From Deltaproteobacteria bacterium (GTDB taxonomy: Bacteria > Myxococcota_A > Polyangia > Polyangiales > Polyangiaceae), in contig QJWJ01000030.1 in the NCBI GenBank assembly GCA_003235365.1, forward strand, positions 1 through 64,000: a stretch of DNA of 64,000 nucleotides, in the 5' to 3' direction. Positions 8,721 to 16,998 of this stretch are shown here, one piece after another. The translations under genes were made by a program, and so were the position numbers. The notes beneath the pieces were generated by a model that was not told the DNA's origin, searched no databases, and was given only the letters and a program-made list of their open reading frames with translations. Within the stretch, counting starts at the first letter, position 1; the number at the start of each line of letters is the position of its first letter.

Positions 8721-9470
8721 TCAGCGGCCGATCAGCGAGAACCAGCCAACCTTCACCGAGGCGTTGGCAACCAGCGGAGCCGGGCGATACTCAGTGCTGC
8801 CGACTTGCAACGTCTGTGGGTTGAGCACCCAATGCAGCCCTATCCAGGGGTCGAGGTAGAAGTTGTCGACGAAGCGCCAGGTGTAGCCCGCGCCGACCGT
8901 GAACACCCCGCTCACCCACTTCGCTTCGCCACTGCCGTCTTTGGCGGCGACCGCTTGAAGCCACGTTTCGACACCACCGCAAACCCAGAACTCGTCGAAT
9001 CGGGGGCCAAACGTGCGGTCGATGATGAACGCGATGGCGGTGAGGTCGGGGTCGATGACCTTTTCGTCGAAGGCAAACGTGTCTGGAGGCTCCAGGTGTG
9101 CACCCACGAGGCGCAGCCGCAGGCCGGAGATCCCGGCCCAGACTTGCGGGGCGTATCCAACCTTGCCGTTGATTGCGCTGACCACGGTCGGGAACAGGTC
9201 GAGCTGAATGCCCAGTGCGACGTCTGCTGCCCTTCGCGGCAAGCGATGCGGCGCGATCCAATTGGGATCGGGGCGAACGCCGCGACGGGAAACGTGCCGT
9301 ACCTGTGGGGCACCAGAGAATGGCAGCGGCGCGGATTGGCGGTCTGTGTCGACGAGCGTCGAGGATTCGTCGGTGGCGAGGCACGGGGACGCGTGCATGA
9401 GCATCATCAGGCACCACCACGCGGGGGCGGCCGTCGATGCGCCGAGCACCCTTCGCGTCGCTGAGGGCAT
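8721..9470 (-). CDS. Exported beta-rich protein, probably outer membrane
   Basis: A 249-residue exported protein of unknown family. The start at 9470 gives a basic N-terminus, a hydrophobic core and a probable cleavage after ASPCLA. The mature part has alternating hydrophobic and aromatic residues (for example GYTWRFVDNFYLDPWIG) and ends in KVGWFSLIGR, which looks like beta-barrel strands, although the final residue is not the aromatic typical of barrel proteins. The frame stays open for another 1 kb upstream, but that part overlaps the two ABC permease genes on the same strand and is spurious. It lies downstream of the ABC exporter genes and could share their transcript. Confidence 0.6.
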   Translation of the reverse strand: MPSATRRVLGASTAAPAWWCLMMLMHASPCLATDESSTLVDTDRQSAPLPFSGAPQVRHVSRRGVRPDPNWIAPHRLPRRAADVALGIQLDLFPTVVSAINGKVGYAPQVWAGISGLRLRLVGAHLEPPDTFAFDEKVIDPDLTAIAFIIDRTFGPRFDEFWVCGGVETWLQAVAAKDGSGEAKWVSGVFTVGAGYTWRFVDNFYLDPWIGLHWVLNPQTLQVGSTEYRPAPLVANASVKVGWFSLIGR

Positions 9471-9616
9471 GACCCGCAGCGTATCGGCGCAGCGACGGAT
9501 TGTCGATGGTGCGTCGCGAAGGCGGGGCGAGCTGGGCTCGACACCACCTCGAGGGGGCGCCGAACCGCTGCACCTTCGCCTTGCATCGCCGGCGTTGCGT
9601 GGGCCACGCGCTTTCA

Positions 9617-10468
9617 TCAGCTGGACGCGCTCGTGTAGTAGCGAAGGGCGAAGCGGAAGAACCAGCGTGTTCCCAGCAACAGGGCGACGGCGATGATCGG
9701 GGCACCGATTGACGCTTGAAGGCCACCCCGATCGAACAACACCTGCGCCGGAACGCTCGTCATGAACGCAACCGGGACGACGAAGGTGAAGACGAAGCGA
9801 TACGCACCAGGTGGAAAGGCGTCGATGGGGAACCGACCGGCATCGAGCATGGCGCGCAACACCTCCGTGACGTTGTAGATCTGCACGAACCACACTGTCG
9901 TAGTCGCCATCGCAAACCACAGCGAGTACAGGATTGCAACGCTGCACAGCAGGCTCAGACCGAGCGCTGCCAGCGATTCTGCGTCGACTCCAACGCTCAG
10001 CGCGCCGTAGGTGACGAGCGATAGACCGAGCGTGGCGTCGGGTAGGCCCCACGGGGAGACTCGCCGGGTGCTGAGCCAGAATTGCGAGTCGACGGGCTTG
10101 AGCAGCACGAAATCGAGCGTGCCCTGTCGCACGTGGTCGACCAGGCGGTTGAGGTTGGGCTGGAGGATGGTCGACGACACTCCGGAAAGCAACGTGAACA
10201 TGCCCATCACGACCAGCGCTTCGGGCCACGTCCAGCCGCCGAGCGTCGACCCATGATCGAAGAACAGCCGTAGCGTGAACACGCTGGCCGAAAGATTCAG
10301 AGCGCTGCTCAACAACGCCAGAGCGAAGTTGGTTCGGTACTCCATCTCGGCTGCCAGCGACGTGCCCCAAAAAAGCCCAAGCAGGCGGACTAGGGTTCGG
10401 AGCCTGCGTGCAAGACCACCTGGAAGCTCGGAGCGCTGAGCGCGGCGGGGACCATCGATGGCGTTCAC
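9617..10468 (-). CDS. ABC-2 family exporter permease (second subunit)
   Basis: A 283-residue integral membrane protein with about six hydrophobic segments, similar in layout to the ABC2_membrane_6 type (COG3694) permeases that work as pairs with a homologous partner. Conserved-looking pieces include EYRTNFALAL after the first cytoplasmic stretch, LVDHVRQGTLDFVLLKP, and the FPPGAYRFVFTFVVPVAF segment, which fits the family pattern. It begins with GTG directly abutting the stop of the upstream permease gene (zero spacing), so it is co-translated. Together with the next two genes it forms a complete three-component exporter. The substrate is not known. Confidence 0.8.
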   Translation of the reverse strand: MNAIDGPRRAQRSELPGGLARRLRTLVRLLGLFWGTSLAAEMEYRTNFALALLSSALNLSASVFTLRLFFDHGSTLGGWTWPEALVVMGMFTLLSGVSSTILQPNLNRLVDHVRQGTLDFVLLKPVDSQFWLSTRRVSPWGLPDATLGLSLVTYGALSVGVDAESLAALGLSLLCSVAILYSLWFAMATTTVWFVQIYNVTEVLRAMLDAGRFPIDAFPPGAYRFVFTFVVPVAFMTSVPAQVLFDRGGLQASIGAPIIAVALLLGTRWFFRFALRYYTSASS

Positions 10469-11254
10469 TCAAGCCCCCATTGCCGAGTAGTGGGCCAAGC
10501 CTTTTCGCCAAGCCCAGCGCTGTACTGCGATCAACCCGATGGTCCAGCCGCTGATCACCAACAAGGCGTGCACTACGTCGACCTCCCGCCCTGCCAACAA
10601 GCTGGCGGGGACGAAGACGAAGTACGGAAAGGGCGTGTAGTAGGCCACTTGTTGGACCAGCGGAGGGTACAGATCCAAGGGGGCGAGCATCCCGGAGAAG
10701 AACGCGTAGCAGATGAACGAAAGCGATTCCAGGCTACTAGCTCGTTCGTTGAAGAAGCAGCTGGTCGCCAACAGAAACTGCATCGCAAAGCGACAGGCAA
10801 AGACGAGCGCGATGGTCAGCAGCCCCAACGTCGCCTGCTGCCAAGTCGGGATGAAGAACGAACCCGGATGAAGCCAGAAACACAGACCAATCAGCAAGAG
10901 TACGATGGGAAGGCGGACGATTCGTTCCGCGAGGTGATTGGCGACGTAATTCCACGCGGGGTCAATGGGCCTGAGCAGACCCGGCGAGAGCAGCCCGCGC
11001 ACGACGTGATCCTCGAACTCCCAGATGACCCAAACGAACGTGAGCTGCCGCACCAGGAGCACACCCACGAAGTAGCGAACGACGTCGACGGACGTATAAT
11101 CGAAACTCCCCGTCGCCGCTGCCTGCCCCCACACGCCCATCAAGATGATGGGAAGTGTCCCCGACAATGCCCACAACACCATTTCCGCGCGGTACGTCGT
11201 CGTGAGCGCGAACGCGGTGGCGAGCTGAGCTCCGAATTTTCGCGGCCAGCTCAC
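10469..11254 (-). CDS. ABC-2 family exporter permease (first subunit)
   Basis: A 261-residue polytopic membrane protein. The GTG start at 11254 overlaps the stop of the ATPase gene by 4 bp (GTGA), the usual sign of translational coupling; the longer upstream frame lies inside the ATPase gene. It has the same plan as the following permease: TTYRAEMVLWALSG near the start, a conserved VRGLLSPGLLRPIDP cytoplasmic segment and MLAPLDLYPPLVQQVAYYTP, matching the LxpLdffP.w...l...lPf pattern of this family. The two permeases probably form a heterodimeric channel driven by the ATPase. Confidence 0.8.
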   Translation of the reverse strand: MSWPRKFGAQLATAFALTTTYRAEMVLWALSGTLPIILMGVWGQAAATGSFDYTSVDVVRYFVGVLLVRQLTFVWVIWEFEDHVVRGLLSPGLLRPIDPAWNYVANHLAERIVRLPIVLLLIGLCFWLHPGSFFIPTWQQATLGLLTIALVFACRFAMQFLLATSCFFNERASSLESLSFICYAFFSGMLAPLDLYPPLVQQVAYYTPFPYFVFVPASLLAGREVDVVHALLVISGWTIGLIAVQRWAWRKGLAHYSAMGA

Positions 11255-12267
11255 GCCCCGTCTCCCTGGTTCGCGTGGAGGGCGGCTTCTCCGCTGAGCA
11301 ACGGTCCGAGCACACTCTCGATTGCGGGCTGTCGAACCGTGAGATCGATCGGGTCCAATTCGCGAAACAGCGCAGCCACGGCCTGCCTCAGGTGGCCGCG
11401 TTCCACCGCCAGGGTCACCTTTGGACCGTCGCACGCCAGCACTTCGCCGAAGTCTGCAAGTTGCTCACGGTCCAGCGGCGTGCCGAGGTGGACCTCGATC
11501 TCTCGCAAAGGGCTGAGGCGTTCCGTCAACTGATCGAGCTCACCGTCGAAGATCATACGGCCGCCGTGGATCACCATCACCCGTTCACACAGTGCCGTGA
11601 TGTCTGCCATGTAATGGCTCGTGAGCAGTACGGTAGCTGAGAAACGCCGGTTGTATTCGGCGAGGAACTTGCGGATGGACTCCTGGGCATTGATGTCCAG
11701 GCCCAAAGTGGGCTCGTCGAGGAACAACACCTTGGGGTGGTGAAGCAGTGCCGCGAGCAACTCGCACTTCATGCGCTCTCCGAGCGATAGCTTCCGCACC
11801 GGTTGGGTCAGCAAGGAACCAACATCCAGCATTTCGGCCAAGTCGGAGATGCGGCGTTTCGCCTCAGCTCGATTCAAGTCGTAGACGGCGGCGTTGATGC
11901 GTAGGCTGTCCAGTGCCGGCAGGTCCCAGATCAGCTGTTGTTTCTGTCCCATTACCAGGGTGATTTGCCGCAACAGTTCGTGCTCGCGTCGAAACGGATC
12001 GCGCCCCGCCACGCGCACACTGCCGCTCGTCGGTCGGATCAGTCCGGACAACATCTTGAGCGTCGTCGTCTTGCCCGCCCCGTTGGCACCGACGAACCCG
12101 ACGAATTCTCCACTTCGCACTTCGAAATCTACCGAAGAAACGGCCGCGATTTCACGGGTTTGACGTCGAAAGAAGTGGCGCACGGTGGCGGCGACTCCCG
12201 GCGGTTTGTCGGCTACCGTGTAAGTCTTTCCGAGGCTGCGTGCGGTCAGCATGGCCTGCTTATACAC
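11251..12267 (-). CDS. ABC exporter ATP-binding protein
   Basis: A 338-residue ABC ATPase that powers the two downstream permeases. Walker A is GANGAGKTT, the signature is LSLGER (a variant of LSGGQ), Walker B is VLFLDEP, and the switch is SHYM with the H-loop histidine. The LTARSLGKTY start and the C-terminal extension of about 80 residues match ATPases that pair with COG4587/COG3694 permeases. Met6 (ACA...ATG) is an alternative start. It heads a three-gene operon with a 4-bp overlap to the first permease. The gene is divergent from the CHASE-kinase gene, with 123 bp between the starts. Confidence 0.9.
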   Translation of the reverse strand: MYKQAMLTARSLGKTYTVADKPPGVAATVRHFFRRQTREIAAVSSVDFEVRSGEFVGFVGANGAGKTTTLKMLSGLIRPTSGSVRVAGRDPFRREHELLRQITLVMGQKQQLIWDLPALDSLRINAAVYDLNRAEAKRRISDLAEMLDVGSLLTQPVRKLSLGERMKCELLAALLHHPKVLFLDEPTLGLDINAQESIRKFLAEYNRRFSATVLLTSHYMADITALCERVMVIHGGRMIFDGELDQLTERLSPLREIEVHLGTPLDREQLADFGEVLACDGPKVTLAVERGHLRQAVAALFRELDPIDLTVRQPAIESVLGPLLSGEAALHANQGDGA

Positions 12268-12390
12268 CTCGGCGCCTTCACCCTGAGGAAACTCGCGCGG
12301 CAGCGGCTACTTCCCGGCTGCTAGTTGCCGGTGAGGGGGGACTCGCGTTTCACGGAACGGCGCACTCGACAGTCCAGGCACCGCTGGCGC

Positions 12391-14367
12391 ATGATACCCA
12401 TGACGATGGGATGGCTGCAGCGGAGGGGCTCCACACGCAAGCGACGCGCCGTCCTGGTTGCGCTCGGTGGAGTGGTCGTCGGCACTGTCGCGGCGGGAGC
12501 CGTCTACGCCTGGGATGACGAGCGTGTCACCGCCGACGTCGAGCGCCGCACCAACGAGCTGGCATCGACTCTGCGAACCGGGCTGGCCACGCCCGTCGAA
12601 TCGTTGTTCTCCATCAGCGCGTATCTACAGATCCCTCGCGAAATGGGCCTGTCATCACAGCAGTTTCAGACGTTCTGCAAGCCCGCCATCGACAGGCATC
12701 CCGAAATCGCCGGCCTGGAGTGGTTCCCTCTCGTCGACTCCGCCGAACGCGCCACGTTCGAGAAGTTCGTGGGTAACGAACAGCCTGCATTCCGGATTAC
12801 GGAGCCGACACGGGCAGGAGACATGGTGGCTGCCGTGGCTCGCGACTTCCACGTCCCGCTCACGCTGATGTACCCGGTGGTCCCGCCGGTGAGTGGGCTG
12901 GACCTGGCGTTCGACCCACGGCGACTGGCATTCGTGGAGCGGGCTCTGCAGACCGGGCAGATCACCCTGTCGGACCGCTTCGCGTTGGTGGAAGACCCAC
13001 CGGACGTGTTGAGCGTTGCGGCATACGCACCCGTCACTGCGGCCCATTGGGTGCCGCGTGACGCGGGGGTTCCCGCGTTTTCTCGTGGCGTGGCCGTGGC
13101 ACTGTTTCGCCTCAATCCACTCGTTCTGAGCATGGTTGGCGGCGAGCACACGCAGGGGATCGTCTTCGAGCTGTGGGATCCGTCCGCGCGTGAAGAAGCG
13201 AGATTGATCCATCGCAGTGGCTCGCCGCCGAGTGAGGCACGTCAGCACTCCGCCGACATTCCCTTCGTCGATCGCACGTACCGTCTGGTGGTCTACTCGA
13301 CCGAACCCCGCGGCGGCTGGCTTCCGCTGTTGGCGTTTCTCTTTTCTGCCGCGGGGGTTTGGGTGACAGCCGGTTATCTCGACGCGCGCAGTCGCGCTAG
13401 TCGGCTACTCCGCAAGGCACAGCGCCTGGGGCAGTATCAGGTCGAGTCGCGTATCGCCAGCGGCGGTATGGGAACCATTTACCGCGCGCGGCACGCGCTG
13501 ATGCGTCGGCCCACTGCGATCAAGATCGCCAATGCCGAGCAGGCGGCGTCGATCTTCGAGAAGGAGGTGCTGCTGACCAGCTCGCTGACGCACCCCAACA
13601 CCGTCATGGTTTACGATTTCGGGCGGGGCGAGAATGGAACCTTCTACTACGCGATGGAGTTCATCGACGGCTACGACTTGGAGGAGCTCGTTCAAATGCA
13701 CGGCCCCGTTCCCGCTGGTCGGGCGATCCGCCTGTTGCTGCAGGCTTGCGGAGCGCTCGCCGAAGCCCACCAGCGCGGTCTCATTCATCGCGACATCAAA
13801 CCCAGCAACTTGATGGTCACCGAACGCGGGGGCGTTCGGGATTTTCTAAAGGTGCTCGACTTCGGCTTGGCGAAGCCACAGGTTGCGCCGAGCGACGTTG
13901 CGGCGAGTGTGTCTGCTGGGTTCGCCGGAACACCCGGCTATTTGGCACCGGAGGTCATCGCTGGACGACCAGCGTCTGAAGTCTCGGACATCTTCTCGTT
14001 GGGCGCGGTGGCATTCTACCTGGTGGCGGGTCACGGTCCGTTCTCGCAGGCGAAGTCAGTTGCCGAAGCTCTGACCCTGGCCCTCACTCGTGACCCTCAG
14101 GTTCCAGCCGACGTCCCCCCGGCTCTGGCGAGTGTGATTGTGGCGTGCCTCAGTCGCGAGCCACAAGGCCGTCCGCGCAGCATGCAGGCGCTTTCCGAAC
14201 GTTTGCGTCACGCGATGGAAGAGTGCCCACCATGGACGGCGCAGGACGCGGAGCGTTGGTGGGCGGCGCACCCTCATCCGGGTCGTGGCGTACAGAGTCC
14301 GACCATGAAGACCTTCGTTCCCGAGGGCGGACGTATCTCGTCGTCTCTGGAACGAACCGCGAGCTGA
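12391..14367 (+). CDS. Transmembrane Ser/Thr protein kinase with extracytoplasmic CHASE sensor
   Basis: A 658-residue receptor kinase. A TM helix (about residues 20-41) is followed by a periplasmic CHASE domain (about 50-290; note the block HPEIAGLEWFPLV), a second TM (about 310-332) and a cytoplasmic eukaryotic-type kinase domain (about 348-610). Kinase residues are complete: glycine loop ASGGMG at 356-361, Lys378, HRD at 466-468, DFG at 490-492, and GTPGYLAPE. CHASE is usually found in histidine kinases and cyclases and binds small ligands such as cytokinin-like molecules; the ligand here is unknown. ATG 12391 is preferred over a TTG at 12325 because it leaves a normal short basic segment before the first TM. 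Confidence 0.85.
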   Translation: MIPMTMGWLQRRGSTRKRRAVLVALGGVVVGTVAAGAVYAWDDERVTADVERRTNELASTLRTGLATPVESLFSISAYLQIPREMGLSSQQFQTFCKPAIDRHPEIAGLEWFPLVDSAERATFEKFVGNEQPAFRITEPTRAGDMVAAVARDFHVPLTLMYPVVPPVSGLDLAFDPRRLAFVERALQTGQITLSDRFALVEDPPDVLSVAAYAPVTAAHWVPRDAGVPAFSRGVAVALFRLNPLVLSMVGGEHTQGIVFELWDPSAREEARLIHRSGSPPSEARQHSADIPFVDRTYRLVVYSTEPRGGWLPLLAFLFSAAGVWVTAGYLDARSRASRLLRKAQRLGQYQVESRIASGGMGTIYRARHALMRRPTAIKIANAEQAASIFEKEVLLTSSLTHPNTVMVYDFGRGENGTFYYAMEFIDGYDLEELVQMHGPVPAGRAIRLLLQACGALAEAHQRGLIHRDIKPSNLMVTERGGVRDFLKVLDFGLAKPQVAPSDVAASVSAGFAGTPGYLAPEVIAGRPASEVSDIFSLGAVAFYLVAGHGPFSQAKSVAEALTLALTRDPQVPADVPPALASVIVACLSREPQGRPRSMQALSERLRHAMEECPPWTAQDAERWWAAHPHPGRGVQSPTMKTFVPEGGRISSSLERTAS

Positions 14368-14398
14368 CACCGTTCGCGCGGGCTCACAGGCGTGGCAA

Positions 14399-15643
14399 TC
14401 AGAAGCTCCAGGGTTGATCGAAATCCGACTTCGGTGGTGCCAGCGGAAGTTCGATTCTGAACGTGGAGCCTTTGCCCGGCGTGCTATGTACGTCGATACG
14501 GCCGTTGGCACGGTCCACGATGCCGTACACCGCCGAGAGCCCGACGCCACTGTGCCCGCTCTTCGTCGAGTAGTAAGGCTCGAACAGTCGCTCTTGGGTC
14601 GCTTCGTCCATGCCGCAGCCCGTGTCGGTCACCTCAATCACGACGTCGCCGTCTTGTGAAAAGGCCCTCACGGCCACCTTGCCGCTGCCCCGGATCGCGT
14701 CGCGCGCGTTCATACACAGATTGAGGATCAGTTGTTCGAACTCGACCGGTGCGATTGGGAGTTGCTGATCGCCCACGTCCGATTGGAGGTCGAACTCGAT
14801 CGTGCGGCCGAGTAAGTTGCGCAGCGAAGAGACCATTTCTTGCAGCGCTGAGGTCACACTGACTTCGCCCTGAGGTGAGCGGTTGTCGCAAAAGTCGCGC
14901 AATTGCTGGAGCAGGCGCGTGCCGTAAGCGATTACGTCCGCGACGCTCTCTTCGTCAGGTCGCCCCGGCACCATCGAATCCAATTCTTCGGCGCGTAGCG
15001 CCGCGATCGTCAGCACGTTGCTCAGGTCGTGGACGACGACGCGGCCAAGCCGCAGTAGGGCTTCCATCTTGTGGTGCTCGGACTGCATTTGTCGTTGCGC
15101 ATCGACGGCGGCGCGCAGGTCTGCCCGCTCCGCCTGCTGCAACAGGATCGTCAAGAGATCAGCAACGGCGCTAGCGAAGTCTGCCTCGCGTTCCGTCCAC
15201 TCTCTCGGCTGGCCCTGGTGCTCGTGGCACACCACTCCAATCACGGATCCATCGCGGAAAATCGGTGCGTCCAGCAACGAGCTCACACCGGTCTGGCGCA
15301 GGTAACTCTCGAGCTGCGACGTCGTTTCGTCCACGAGCGCATGGGTCGCAGCGACGACTCGACGTGACAGAATCGCTTCGAAATAGGCCGGGCAGCTCCT
15401 TCTCGCAATTTCACCGCCCGACGTGAACGAGTCCGTCTGCTTGTCGTACGCCAACGCGCATTGAATGGCGTCTGCCGCTGGCGTCAGGAACCACACGGAC
15501 ACTCGCGCCACGTCCAGGGTCCTCGCGCTCTGCTTGCACGCTGCGCGGTATGCGGTCACACGGGCCTGCTGGCCGTCACTCCGTATCTCTGCGAGGCGGA
15601 GCCGGGCGGTTTCGAACGCGACGCGCAGAGACCCCTTCGTCAT
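14399..15643 (-). CDS. Soluble GAF-domain sensor histidine kinase
   Basis: A 414-residue kinase without membrane segments. Residues about 20-175 form a GAF domain (note SVWFLTP and the GVSSLLDAPI and GVVCHEHQG blocks). The dimerisation helix has VVHDLSN with His205 as phosphoacceptor. The ATPase domain has N-box NLCMNARDAI, G1 DTGCGMD and GHSGVGLSAVYGIV, all intact, so it should be active. The start at ATG 15643 removes 24 unlikely residues of the longer frame. No receiver domain or response regulator lies next to it. It converges with the CHASE-kinase gene, 31 bp away. Confidence 0.85.
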   Translation of the reverse strand: MTKGSLRVAFETARLRLAEIRSDGQQARVTAYRAACKQSARTLDVARVSVWFLTPAADAIQCALAYDKQTDSFTSGGEIARRSCPAYFEAILSRRVVAATHALVDETTSQLESYLRQTGVSSLLDAPIFRDGSVIGVVCHEHQGQPREWTEREADFASAVADLLTILLQQAERADLRAAVDAQRQMQSEHHKMEALLRLGRVVVHDLSNVLTIAALRAEELDSMVPGRPDEESVADVIAYGTRLLQQLRDFCDNRSPQGEVSVTSALQEMVSSLRNLLGRTIEFDLQSDVGDQQLPIAPVEFEQLILNLCMNARDAIRGSGKVAVRAFSQDGDVVIEVTDTGCGMDEATQERLFEPYYSTKSGHSGVGLSAVYGIVDRANGRIDVHSTPGKGSTFRIELPLAPPKSDFDQPWSF

Positions 15644-15904
15644 GCTTGTTCGCGACCATAGCAATTGAGGCTTGTCAGGGCAACGGGCGCGCGACCCGGT
15701 CTTCGGGCGACGCAACGACCTTTGCGGTGTGGGCGATGTCGGTGACTGTCTTGCCGGTGCGCTGAGATTCGTTTCCGCACGGCGAACTGATGCGCAAACG
15801 CACGCAAGAATCGCTCGTCGTCAGCACCTGAGCGACGGCAGGGTGACGCCTGCGTCCCGGATTTCCGAAGAAGAGTCGTGGTCGTGGACTCTGAGAACGG
15901 AGGT

Positions 15905-16894
15905 TCACCGCGATTCGTCGCGGCGGACGATGTAGGCGGGGCGGGCCTTGAGTTCTTCGTAGATGGCACCGAGATACAGGGCGATCACTCCTATTCCCGA
16001 CAACAGCAGGCCTCCGAGGATTAGCTGCAAGAGGATTACGGTCGTGAAACCGGTCAATGCGTCGCCGCGGAGGTAGCGATACAAGGTCCAAACCCCGAGG
16101 CCGCCCGAAAACAAGAGCGTGAACGCTCCGCTCGTGGCGACCAACCGCAGCGGGAACGCGCTGAACGCCAACAGGTTGCGCAACGAGTACCGAAACAGAG
16201 CTCGGGTCGACCATTTGCTCCGCCCCGCAGCGCGCGGGGCGACGGCGAACGGTACGTCGGTCGTTCGAAAGCCCACCCAAGTCACCAGTCCGCGGAAGAA
16301 TCGCGTCCGCTCCGGCAGCTGCCGAAGCGCGTCCACCGCGCAGCGGTCGAGCAACTTGTAGTCGCTGGCTCCGCGAAATGTCGCGCCGGCCACACCGCCC
16401 ATCAATTGGTTGAATAGGGCTGCGAGGAGACGGTAGGCGATGCTCTCATCGCCACGGCTTTGTTTGACTGCGTTGACGATTTCGTAGCCGGCTCGCCATT
16501 GGCCGACCAAAGCAGGCAACAGCTCCGGTGGGTGCTGGAGATCGGAGTCCATCACCACGACGGCCCGGCCCCGCGCCGCGTCCAAACCGGCGGCCATCGC
16601 GGCTTCCTTGCCGAAGTTTCGCGTCAACGCCGTCACTCGGATCCTCGCGTCTGCCAAGCTCGCTCGCTGCAGTTGTGCGAGGGTTTCGTCGGACGAGCCG
16701 TCGTCGACACAGACCAACTCGTAGCTCGCGCCCGTCTTGTCGAGCTCCAGCTTGACCGCGGCGAGTGTTTGGCTCGCCAGTTCTTGCTCGTCGTAGAATG
16801 GTAGGACGACGCTCAGTTCGGGGGCGGGCGCGACGCTGCGAGGCGGATCGTCGATCGGGGACGGTACTGAAGCGCGTGCGGGATCGCCGGGCAT
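15905..16894 (-). CDS. Family 2 glycosyltransferase, DPM1/GtrB type
   Basis: A 329-residue membrane glycosyltransferase, probably making a polyprenyl-phosphate sugar. The GT2 domain (about residues 25-230) begins SVVLPFYDE and contains VDDGSSDETL, TRNFGKEAAM, and the metal-binding MDSDLQHPPE. Two C-terminal TM helices follow (about 245-270 and 285-315), the hallmark of the GtrB/DPM1 group. ATG 16894 is chosen; the longer frame would overlap the divergent gene promoter. The neighbouring divergent gene encodes a polytopic membrane protein with a GT-C-like size, which would be a plausible user of a lipid-linked sugar, but that link is only inference. Confidence 0.85.
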   Translation of the reverse strand: MPGDPARASVPSPIDDPPRSVAPAPELSVVLPFYDEQELASQTLAAVKLELDKTGASYELVCVDDGSSDETLAQLQRASLADARIRVTALTRNFGKEAAMAAGLDAARGRAVVVMDSDLQHPPELLPALVGQWRAGYEIVNAVKQSRGDESIAYRLLAALFNQLMGGVAGATFRGASDYKLLDRCAVDALRQLPERTRFFRGLVTWVGFRTTDVPFAVAPRAAGRSKWSTRALFRYSLRNLLAFSAFPLRLVATSGAFTLLFSGGLGVWTLYRYLRGDALTGFTTVILLQLILGGLLLSGIGVIALYLGAIYEELKARPAYIVRRDESR

Positions 16895-16998
16895 TGACGC
16901 GATGGTGAGGTCGAACGAGGGCGGGCCCGGGTCCGAGGGCCAAGTCGGAAGTGGAGCGGCCAGTGTCCGCTGGCCGGCATGGGGTGTCAAGGCGGGCG

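Noticed and set aside
8721-10511. Single 596-residue reverse ORF
   Set aside because: Its upstream 347 residues overlap two well-supported ABC permease genes in another frame on the same strand; only the part from 9470 has a signal peptide and coding character.
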